NCBI GenBank assembly: GCA_036732005.1
Contig: DAINDF010000018.1
Span: 5,840-69,839, forward strand
Length of the DNA: 64,000 bases
From: UBA1926 sp036732005
GTDB taxonomy: Bacteria; Planctomycetota; Phycisphaerae; Phycisphaerales; UBA1924
Reading direction: 5' to 3'
The position numbers were made by a program, and so were the translations under genes. A model generated the notes under the pieces. The model made no database searches. It was not told where the DNA came from and was given only the letters and a program-made list of their open reading frames with translations. Shown here piece after piece: positions 52,701-60,092 of this stretch. The stretch's first letter is position 1, and each line of letters opens with the position of its first letter.

Positions 52701-54107
52701 ATGATGCGCATGTCTTGGATCAAGAGAGGGATCTTCGGGGCCACGGTCGCGCTGTCGGCCGGGCTCGGTTTCGGACAGGCCGATGTGATCGTCGGCGATG
52801 TCGCCGGCGTCGGCAGCCAGCCCGGCGGCAACGGGCCGCAGCACTTCGGCACGACGGGCGACCTCGTCGCTTACTCGATCGGCACCACCTCGTGCAACAT
52901 CGGCACCGTGGCGCTCAACTGGTTCCAGAGCGGAGCCGACCGGCACCCGCTCATCCTGACCAACATCTACCGCATCAACCACGGCGCCATCGAGCAGATC
53001 GGTGTGTCCTGGATCAAGCACGGGTTCTGCGCCCTCCAGCAGACCCTCTGCGGCTCCTGCTCGCCCACTTGCGGCGGGTGCTGCTCCACCCTCGGCGTCG
53101 GGTGCTCCGACCCATACTCGACTGGCCTGAACGGCTCGCAGTCGGGCCTCGGGCCGCGCTTCGAGATCAACCCCGCCACCGGGCAGTACCCCTGGCCCTT
53201 CTCCACCGCCGGCGCCACCGGCAACCAGATCTACAAGCGCATCCAGGTCCATGTCGACGACCTCAACCCGGCCCTCAACGCGGGCGCGGTCTATGTCTCC
53301 GAGGCGCAGTACATCGCCCGCGACGACGCCCTCGCCGGCAACGACCTCAACAACGCCTCCTACCGCATGACCCAGGTCGGCCCCGAGAACGCCTTCTCGG
53401 GCGGGTGGTACCTCAACTACACCGCCGCGACCGTCCGCCAGAAGACCGCCATCGAGGCCTGGCAGGTCAATGTCCCGAGCGTCGAGCTCGCCACCATCGA
53501 TGTCCCCAACGACGGCCGCTTCTGGGTCGGCGCCAATGTCATCGACAACGGCGACGGCACCTGGCGCTACGAGTACGCCGTCTTCAACATGAACTCCGAC
53601 CGCGCCGCCGGCTCGTTCTCCGTCGAGACCGACGCCCCGGTCACCAACATCGGGTTCAAGGACATCGACTACCACTCCGGCGAGCCGTGGAACAACACCG
53701 ACTGGACCGGCGCCGACGCGGGTTCCGAGATCGTCTGGTCCAACGGCACCACCTTCGGGACCAACCCCGTCGCCAACGCGATCCGCTACGGAACGCTCTA
53801 CAACTTCCGCTTCACCTCCACCGCCGCCCCCGTGGACGGCACCGTGACCATCGGCCTCTTCGAGCCCTCCGCCGGCAACCCGGACGAGATGTCCGTCACC
53901 CTCCCCGTGCCCGGCGCCGCCCAGGGCGGGTGCAACGACGCCGACATCGCCGAGCCCTTCGATGTGCTCGACCTCGGCGACATCCAGGCGTTCATCGCCG
54001 CCTTCACCGGGCAGGACCCGCTCGCCGACATCGCCGCCCCGTTCGGCGTGTTCGATCTCGCGGACATCCAGGCGTTCATCGCCGCTTTCAACGCCGGCTG
54101 CCCCTGA
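52701..54107 (+). CDS. Secreted protein with Cys-rich segment and GC-type dockerin
   Basis: A 468-residue exported protein of unknown function, the only dockerin protein outside the main island. The signal peptide is 'GIFGATVALSAGLGFGQ'. Residues ~110-140 hold eight cysteines in a short stretch ('CALQQTLCGSCSPTCGGCC', then 'GVGC'), probably disulfide-bonded. The rest is beta-rich ('GTWRYEYAVFNMNSDRAAG', 'NIGFKDIDYHSGEPW'). The dockerin pair has 'DIAEPFDVLDLGD' and 'DIAAPFGVFDLAD' loops, closest to that of the subtilase. AAGGGA precedes ATG 52701; the frame back to 52617 lacks a start of quality. A TAGTCTGAA element lies at 52590. A strong terminator follows at 54157. Confidence 0.78.
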   Translation: MMRMSWIKRGIFGATVALSAGLGFGQADVIVGDVAGVGSQPGGNGPQHFGTTGDLVAYSIGTTSCNIGTVALNWFQSGADRHPLILTNIYRINHGAIEQIGVSWIKHGFCALQQTLCGSCSPTCGGCCSTLGVGCSDPYSTGLNGSQSGLGPRFEINPATGQYPWPFSTAGATGNQIYKRIQVHVDDLNPALNAGAVYVSEAQYIARDDALAGNDLNNASYRMTQVGPENAFSGGWYLNYTAATVRQKTAIEAWQVNVPSVELATIDVPNDGRFWVGANVIDNGDGTWRYEYAVFNMNSDRAAGSFSVETDAPVTNIGFKDIDYHSGEPWNNTDWTGADAGSEIVWSNGTTFGTNPVANAIRYGTLYNFRFTSTAAPVDGTVTIGLFEPSAGNPDEMSVTLPVPGAAQGGCNDADIAEPFDVLDLGDIQAFIAAFTGQDPLADIAAPFGVFDLADIQAFIAAFNAGCP

Positions 54108-54156
54108 GCCCGCGCTGCCCATCACCGGGTAAACCGGTGACATGACTGCTCCCGAG

Positions 54157-54187
54157 CACGGCCCCTCCCCGGGGCCGTGTTTCTTTT
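54157..54187 (+). terminator. Intrinsic terminator
   Basis: CACGGCCCC pairs perfectly with GGGGCCGTG around TCCCC, then TTTCTTTT. It ends the dockerin gene 50 bases after its stop. A second inverted repeat, TCACCGG/CCGGTGA, lies just before it at 54122-54140. Confidence 0.88.
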
Positions 54188-54229
54188 CAGGCCCGCCCGT
54201 TCACAGGAATCGCCGCCCGGCGCGGTACA

Positions 54230-56659
54230 GTGTCGTGGGGTTCCCGAGTGCCGAGCAGAGTGATCACCTCCAACCCGCACGAGACGCCGACCAACGCGCC
54301 CGCCGACGCGTCGACCGCGCCCAACGCCTCCGCCGCGCCGCGACCGGCGTGGGTGCTCCAGACACCCACGCCCGAGGAACTCCTCAAGCAGGCCGAGCAG
54401 GCCGTCGGCACGCGCTACCGGATCGAGTCGCTCGCCGGCCAGGGCGGCATGGGCCGCGTCTTCGCCGCGCGGGACACCCAACTCGGCCGGCGGGTCGCGA
54501 TCAAGCTCCTCTCCGTCCTCGACCCCAACCCCGGCGAGGACCCCGGCCTGCGCGCCCACACCCGTCTCGTCGCCGAGGCCCGCGCCATGGCACGCCTCAA
54601 CCACCCGAACCTCTGCCGCGTGCTCGAGGTCTCGCTGGTGGGGCAGACGCCCTTCCTCGCCATGGAATGGGTCGACGGGATCGATCTGGCGCGATTCTGC
54701 CGCCCGCTCGATGTCCGCCGTCGCGTCTCGATCCTGCTCCAGGTCCTCGACGCCGCCGCCGCCATGCACCTCGAGGGGCTCATCCACGGCGATCTCAAGC
54801 CCTCCAACATCCTCATCGACCGGCAGGAACGCGCCACGATCGTCGACTTCGGCCTCGCCCGGGCCGAGTCCGACGCGTCCTGGGTCGGCGTCCCGAAGGG
54901 CGGCACGCCCGGCTACGCCGCCCCAGAACTGCTCGTCGCGGGGGGCGAGGTCGGCCCCGCCGCCGATGTCTTCGCGCTCGGCGTGATGCTCTTCGAACTG
55001 CTCACCGACCGCCTGCCGTTTCCGCGGAACACCGCGCCGGCCGTCATGATCGACCTCCTCCGCCGCGGCGCGGTCCCCCTCCCAGAGCAGTATGCCCCCG
55101 AGACCCCCGCCGACCTCCAGAAGATCTGCCTCACCGCCCTCGAGGCCGACCCGCGCCAGCGCTACCCCGACGCCGGCGCGATGGCCGCAGACATCCGCCG
55201 CTACCTCCGCCGCGAGACCGTCTCGGCCCGCCCGCGCGTGCTCGAAGCCCGGTTCGACGAGCAGATCGAGCAGCAGGTGCTCCAGGCCCGCGAGTGGAAA
55301 CGCCTCGGCCTGATCACGCAGCGCGAGGCCGAGGTCGTCGCCCGCGTGCTCACCGATCTCCAGCGCGCCGAATCTCCGTGGATCATCGACGCACGCCGCC
55401 TCCGCGCCAGCCAGGTCGCCCTCTACCTCGGCGGGTGGGTCATGCTCCTCGGGCTCGCACTCGGGCTCGCCAACGCGTGGTCGCTCATAGGCCCCGCGGT
55501 CGGGTCCGCCCTCGCCTGGGTCCTCTCCCTTGCCGTGCTCGCGCTGGGCCTGCAACTTCAACGCTCGGGCGAGAAGCGCATCGGCGTCGGCATGCTCGTC
55601 ACCGCCCAGCTCGCCCTGCCCACCGCGCTCTGGCTCACCCTCCGCCACACCGGCTGGCTCGCGGGCGCCGGAGGGCTCGGCATGGGCCCCGCCGCCGAGC
55701 TCACCGTGCTCCTCGCCGGGCTGGAAGCCCCAGCCCCCGGCTTCGCCAACGCCCAGATCCTGATCCTCGGCATCGCCTCCCTCGCGCTCGCAAGCGCCCT
55801 TCGGCTCATCGCTCGCTCCGCCGCGTTCACCTTCTTCGCCGTCCTCGCCGCCGCGGTCGCCTGGGCCGCCGGGTTCCTCGCCCTCGGAGGGCTCGAAGGA
55901 CCGCTGTTCGCCTGCCTCGCACGGTGGGGGGGGTGGCTCGCCCTGCTCGGCGCCGCGATGCTCCCCGCCGCCCTCCTCCTCGACAACCGTGAGCACGAAC
56001 TCATCCGCGAACTCGGCCGCCGCCGCGCCAAGCGTCGCGACGCCGCCCCGATTCTCTGCGGCAGCCTCGTCTGGATGGGCCTGGGCGCCTCCACCGTGGC
56101 GGCCTTCGCCCCGGGGTGGTACCTCCTCCGCAGCGTCCGCGACGCCGCCCCCCTCCCCCCCGAGCAGGCCTGGGCGTTCGCGGTCAACAGTCTCCTCCTC
56201 GCCGCGATCATGGTCCTGCTCGGCCGGCGCACCACACCCCTCCGCCGCCGCCTCGCCGAGGTGCTCCGGTGGATCATCCCCACCCACCTCATGGCACCCC
56301 TCCTGCTGATGGAGATCCACGAGACCTGGGGCCAATGGGCCCTTTGGCTCCTCCTCATGCCCGGCGTCGCCGTCGGATTCTGCTTCGCCAGCGCGCTCCG
56401 GCAGTGGAAGCCCTTCCTGCTCTCCGGCCTCGCCTACCTCGCCATCTGGTACGCCCGCTGCTTCAGCCGCATCGAGAGCGAACTCGCCGACCACGCCGCC
56501 TGGCGCCTCGGCCTGACCGCCGCCACCCTCGCCCTCGGGCCCCTGCTCATGCTCCTCGCGTGGAAGTCGCCCGGCTGGATCGCCCGCCACCGCCTCCGCA
56601 AGTGGGAACGCCTCTCCGTCCGCCAGCCCTCCGCCCGCGAGGCCCGGTCCTGGCGCTGA
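54230..56659 (+). CDS. Serine/threonine protein kinase with multi-pass membrane C-terminal half
   Basis: An 809-residue Hanks-type kinase. Kinase domain ~65-330: glycine loop 'GQGGMGRVFAARD', ATP lysine in 'VAIKLLS' (~91), catalytic loop 'HGDLKPSNI' (~186), 'DFGLA' (~206) and 'GTPGYAAPEL'. The catalytic loop has Gly in place of the usual Arg before Asp, so it is not an RD kinase. From ~397 to ~780 there are about ten hydrophobic segments (for example 'LYLGGWVMLLGLALGLANAW'), resembling DUF2157-like membrane regions, in place of the usual extracellular sensor. Starts are uncertain: GTG 54230, 54248 or 54260 are all in frame and none has a good ribosome site. Substrate and stimulus unknown. Confidence 0.85.
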   Translation: MSWGSRVPSRVITSNPHETPTNAPADASTAPNASAAPRPAWVLQTPTPEELLKQAEQAVGTRYRIESLAGQGGMGRVFAARDTQLGRRVAIKLLSVLDPNPGEDPGLRAHTRLVAEARAMARLNHPNLCRVLEVSLVGQTPFLAMEWVDGIDLARFCRPLDVRRRVSILLQVLDAAAAMHLEGLIHGDLKPSNILIDRQERATIVDFGLARAESDASWVGVPKGGTPGYAAPELLVAGGEVGPAADVFALGVMLFELLTDRLPFPRNTAPAVMIDLLRRGAVPLPEQYAPETPADLQKICLTALEADPRQRYPDAGAMAADIRRYLRRETVSARPRVLEARFDEQIEQQVLQAREWKRLGLITQREAEVVARVLTDLQRAESPWIIDARRLRASQVALYLGGWVMLLGLALGLANAWSLIGPAVGSALAWVLSLAVLALGLQLQRSGEKRIGVGMLVTAQLALPTALWLTLRHTGWLAGAGGLGMGPAAELTVLLAGLEAPAPGFANAQILILGIASLALASALRLIARSAAFTFFAVLAAAVAWAAGFLALGGLEGPLFACLARWGGWLALLGAAMLPAALLLDNREHELIRELGRRRAKRRDAAPILCGSLVWMGLGASTVAAFAPGWYLLRSVRDAAPLPPEQAWAFAVNSLLLAAIMVLLGRRTTPLRRRLAEVLRWIIPTHLMAPLLLMEIHETWGQWALWLLLMPGVAVGFCFASALRQWKPFLLSGLAYLAIWYARCFSRIESELADHAAWRLGLTAATLALGPLLMLLAWKSPGWIARHRLRKWERLSVRQPSAREARSWR

Positions 56660-56688
56660 CCGCCCGCCCCGCCCGCTATCATCGCCCC

Positions 56689-57426
56689 ATGGCACGAATC
56701 GTCGTCTTCCAGCACGGACCAGCCCAGACCCCGGGCCGCCTCGGCATGACCCTGCGCGACCACGGCTTCCAACTCGACATCCGCCGCCTCGACATCCCCG
56801 CGGACAAGGGCGGAAAGCCCGTCCCCGAGGACCTCGACGGCATCCACGGCGTCGTCTCCCTCGGCGGCATCCCCAATGTCGGCGACCCGCATCCCTGGAT
56901 CCCACGCGAGATCGATTTCCTCCGCGCCGCCCACGAGGCCGAACTCCCCCTCATCGGCATCTGCCTCGGGTGCCAGATGATCGCCAAGGCCCTCGGCGGC
57001 GAGGTCGGCGCAATGGACAAGCCCGAGGTCGGATTCGCCCACATCAACATCCTCGTCCCGGGCCAGACCGACCGGATCCTCGCCGGCCTCCCCTGGCGGC
57101 ACCAGCAGTTCCACTCGCACGGCCAGGAAGTCAAGACCCTGCCCCCCGGCGCCACGCTCCTCGCCTCCAGCGCCGCGTGCAAGGTCCAGGCCTACACCAT
57201 CGGCCTGCGCACCTACGCATTCCAGTTCCACCCGGAACTCGACCGCCCGGGCATCGACGCGCTCGCCAAGGCACAGAGCCGCATGCTCGCCGACGCCAAC
57301 ACCGAGGCCGCCGCCATCGCGGATCAGGCGGACAAGCACTACGAGCCCTACGCACGCCTCAGCGACCGCCTCTGCGTGAACATCGCCGGCTTCGCCTTCG
57401 CCCCGGCCGAACTGCTGCGCGCCTGA
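56689..57426 (+). CDS. Class I glutamine amidotransferase-like protein
   Basis: A 245-residue protein of the GATase1 fold, related to the glutaminase domain of GMP synthase and to stand-alone amidotransferases. The nucleophile is C93 in 'GICLGCQMIAKALGG'; the catalytic His-Glu pair is in 'AFQFHPELDRPG' (~180). 'HQQFHSHGQEVKTLP' matches the region before it. No synthase domain or partner gene is adjacent, so what receives the ammonia is unclear; some such proteins hydrolyse gamma-glutamyl compounds. ATG 56689 is preceded, 6 bases away, by TATCAT and has no ribosome site. The next gene follows after 4 bases, so the two are co-transcribed. Confidence 0.85.
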   Translation: MARIVVFQHGPAQTPGRLGMTLRDHGFQLDIRRLDIPADKGGKPVPEDLDGIHGVVSLGGIPNVGDPHPWIPREIDFLRAAHEAELPLIGICLGCQMIAKALGGEVGAMDKPEVGFAHINILVPGQTDRILAGLPWRHQQFHSHGQEVKTLPPGATLLASSAACKVQAYTIGLRTYAFQFHPELDRPGIDALAKAQSRMLADANTEAAAIADQADKHYEPYARLSDRLCVNIAGFAFAPAELLRA

Positions 57427-57430
57427 TCCC

Positions 57431-58414
57431 GTGCCCGGCACGCGCCTGACCATCCCCGCCCCCGCCGACTTCAGCCTGGCTCGGGATGTCTGCTCCTACG
57501 GCTATTTCCTTCTCGCCCCCAACCACTGGGATGTCGAGACCCAGTCCCTCTTCCGCGTCCTGCACCTGCGCGACGGCCCGACCACCGCACGCATCACCCA
57601 GCCCGCGCCATCCGCCAGACCGCCGGCGCCCCGCCGCGCCTCCCTTCTCGCCCGCTTCGATCGCGCACTCTCGAAGGCGGAGCAGGCCCAGGCCCGCGCC
57701 CAGATCACCCGCATGCTCCGCCTCGACGAGCCGGAGGGCCACCTCGCCGAGTTCCATCAGCTCGACCCGCGGTTCGCCGCCGCCGGACGGGGGCGTCTGT
57801 TCCGATCCCCGACCCTCTTCGAGGATGTCGTCAAGACCGTCACCTCGTGCAATGTCACCTGGCCCAGCACCGTGCACATGAACGAGCGCCTCTGCGCCGT
57901 CCTCGGGGGCCGCAGCCCCTCCGGCGGGCACGCCTTCCCGACCCCCGCCCGGCTCGCCCGCACGCGGCCGGGCACCCTCCGCGCCCGCTGCCGCGTCGGC
58001 TACCGCGACCAGCGCCTCGTCGACCTCGCCCGGCTCTTCGCCAAGGGCCACATCGACGAGACCCGCCTCGCCGACCCCGCGACCCCCGACGACGAGGTCT
58101 TCGCCTTCCTCAAGACCCTCCCCGGCATCGGCCCGTACGCCGCGGGCAACATCATGCAACTCCTGGGCCGCTACTCGCGCCTCGCCCTCGACAGCGAATC
58201 GGTCCGCCACGGCAAGGCCGTCCTGGGCTACACCGGCACGGACCGCGAGATCCTCCGCCGGCTCGAGCTGCACTACGCCCCGTTCGGGGCGCACCGATTC
58301 CGCTCCTACTGGTTCGAACTCTGGGATTTCTACGAGAGCAAGGCCGGGCCCGCGCACACATGGGAGCGCGAGACCACGGGCAAGACCTTCACCGCGGCGC
58401 TGCTCAAGTCCTGA
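57431..58414 (+). CDS. HhH-GPD DNA glycosylase (AlkA/OGG1-like)
   Basis: A 327-residue base-excision repair enzyme of the HhH-GPD superfamily. The N-terminal ~110 residues look like the beta domain of AlkA/OGG1 proteins. 'LFEDVVKTVTSCNVTWP' opens the helical core. The helix-hairpin-helix is 'LPGIGPYAAGNIMQLLGR' (~230) and the catalytic aspartate lies in 'LALDSE' (~253). No Fe-S cysteine cluster is present, unlike MutY and Nth. The lesion preferred (3-methyladenine or 8-oxoguanine) cannot be told. GTG 57431 lies 4 bases after the amidotransferase stop. It converges with gspE. Confidence 0.87.
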   Translation: MPGTRLTIPAPADFSLARDVCSYGYFLLAPNHWDVETQSLFRVLHLRDGPTTARITQPAPSARPPAPRRASLLARFDRALSKAEQAQARAQITRMLRLDEPEGHLAEFHQLDPRFAAAGRGRLFRSPTLFEDVVKTVTSCNVTWPSTVHMNERLCAVLGGRSPSGGHAFPTPARLARTRPGTLRARCRVGYRDQRLVDLARLFAKGHIDETRLADPATPDDEVFAFLKTLPGIGPYAAGNIMQLLGRYSRLALDSESVRHGKAVLGYTGTDREILRRLELHYAPFGAHRFRSYWFELWDFYESKAGPAHTWERETTGKTFTAALLKS

Positions 58415-58439
58415 GGCCCGGGGTCGTCGTCTCGCCGGG

Positions 58440-60089
58440 TCAGTGCAGCACGCGGAAAACCTCGGCCTGGTCGGTCAGCCCCTGCTCGACCTTCCGCATC
58501 GCGTCCACCCGCATGGGCTCGAATCCCTCTTCCACCGCCGCCTGGCGGATCGTCACCGCGTCCGCGTTCTGCGCCGTGAGCCGCCGGATCGTGTCCGAGA
58601 CGCGGAGCAACTCGTGCGCCGCGAGCCGGCCCCGGTACTGCCCGGGCTTGTCCGGGTCGCACTTGCGCAGCAGCCGCTGCGCCAGCACGCCGAGCAGCGA
58701 ACTCGTCACCAGGTAGTGCTCGAGCCCGATGTCGATCAGGCGGGGGATCGCGCTCGGCGCGTCGTTGGTGTGCAGCGTCGCCAGCACCAGGTGCCCCGTC
58801 AGCGACGCCTGCACCGCGAGCTGGCCCGTCTCGTGGTCACGCACCTCGCCCACCAGGATCACATCCGGGTCCTGCCGCAGCAACGCCCGCAGCCCCGTCG
58901 CGAAGGTCACATTCCGCTTCGGGTTCACCTGCATCTGGCTGATGCCCTCGAGCCGGTACTCCACCGGGTCCTCGATCGTCATCACATTCCGGCTCGTCCG
59001 GTCGATCCGGTCCAGCGCCGCGTACAGCGTCGTCGTCTTGCCCGACCCCGTCGGCCCGGTCACCAGCACCATCCCGTTCGGCCGGTCCACCATGTCCATC
59101 AACTGTTCCTGGATCCGCGGGTCCATCCCCAGCGAGTCCAGCGAGAGCTGCGTCTGGCTCTGGTCCAGCAGACGCAGAACGATCCGCTCCCCGTAGATCG
59201 TCGGGATCACGCTCAGGCGGATGTCCACCTTCTTCGACCCGATCCGCACCGTCGTCTGACCGTCCTGCGGGCTGTGGCGGTTCGCGATGTCGAGCTCCGT
59301 CATCACCTTCAAACGGCTGCTGATCGCCGGCGCCAGGCTCAGCGGGGGGCTGAACGCGTCCACCAGCATCCCGTCGACGCGGAGCCGGATCACCAGCCGC
59401 GTCTCCATCGGGTGGATGTGCACATCGCTCGCACGGCGACGCAACGCCTCGAACAGGATCATGTTCACCAGCCGGATCACCGGCGTCTGCCGCGCCAGAG
59501 CAAGCAGGTCCGTCTGCCGACCCACCGCGCCCGCCGCCGTCTCGATCGCCGAGGCGTCGAGCGGCATCTCCTCGACGATCTCTTCGACCAGGTCCCCCCG
59601 ACGCTCGTACCCCCGGTTGATCACGCTCGCGACCGCCGCCCGCGGCGCCAGCACGATGTCGATCGGCATCCGCAGCCGGTCCTCGAGCAGCGTGTACACG
59701 CTCGGCTGCATCGGCTGCGCCGACGCCACCGTCATCCCGTGCCCGTCCGACCGGATCCCCGCCACCGCGTGCGTCCGCGCGAAGTCCGCGTCGATGTGCT
59801 CGTAGAACCCGCTCGCGGAGTCCTCCAGCACCGGCTCGACCTCGAACGGCAGGCCCGTCCGCGCCGCCAGCGACTCGAGCGCGGACTGCTCGTCCGCACC
59901 CATCAGCTGGATCATCAGGTCCCAAGGGTTCTCGTCCGCACCCTCCGCCGTCGCGATCGTCCGGATCTGCTCGGCCGTGAGCCCCAGCGACCCGAAATGC
60001 TCCGCCACCGACGCGAAATCGACCGACGCGAGCGTCGACGACCCGCGGTCCCGCGTCTTCAGCACCGATGACCCGTTGCTCTCCGCCAC
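58440..60089 (-). CDS. gspE: Type II secretion/type IV pilus assembly ATPase (GspE/PilB family)
   Basis: A 549-residue hexameric ATPase that powers assembly of the type II secretion pseudopilus. Domain N1E is near the start ('LTAEQIRTIATAEGADE'). Walker A is 'GPTGSGKTTTLYAALD' (~344). The Asp and His boxes are 'RNVMTIEDPVEYRLEG', 'ALLRQDPDVILVGEVRDHET' and 'ATLHTNDAPSAIPRLI'. The tetracysteine metal site that most GspE and many PilB proteins carry after the His box is missing; only one Cys remains ('LLRKCDPDKPGQYRG'). It begins 3 bases after the gspD stop and is surely co-transcribed. Presence of gspD favours secretion over pili. The other gsp genes are not in the window. Confidence 0.9.
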   Translation of the reverse strand: MAESNGSSVLKTRDRGSSTLASVDFASVAEHFGSLGLTAEQIRTIATAEGADENPWDLMIQLMGADEQSALESLAARTGLPFEVEPVLEDSASGFYEHIDADFARTHAVAGIRSDGHGMTVASAQPMQPSVYTLLEDRLRMPIDIVLAPRAAVASVINRGYERRGDLVEEIVEEMPLDASAIETAAGAVGRQTDLLALARQTPVIRLVNMILFEALRRRASDVHIHPMETRLVIRLRVDGMLVDAFSPPLSLAPAISSRLKVMTELDIANRHSPQDGQTTVRIGSKKVDIRLSVIPTIYGERIVLRLLDQSQTQLSLDSLGMDPRIQEQLMDMVDRPNGMVLVTGPTGSGKTTTLYAALDRIDRTSRNVMTIEDPVEYRLEGISQMQVNPKRNVTFATGLRALLRQDPDVILVGEVRDHETGQLAVQASLTGHLVLATLHTNDAPSAIPRLIDIGLEHYLVTSSLLGVLAQRLLRKCDPDKPGQYRGRLAAHELLRVSDTIRRLTAQNADAVTIRQAAVEEGFEPMRVDAMRKVEQGLTDQAEVFRVLH

Positions 60090-60092
60090 GCC

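Noticed and set aside
54122..56905. 927-codon open frame on the minus strand opposite the membrane kinase
   Set aside because: Glycine/alanine/glutamate-rich translation without motifs; the opposite frame has a full kinase domain. Long antisense frames are expected at this GC content.
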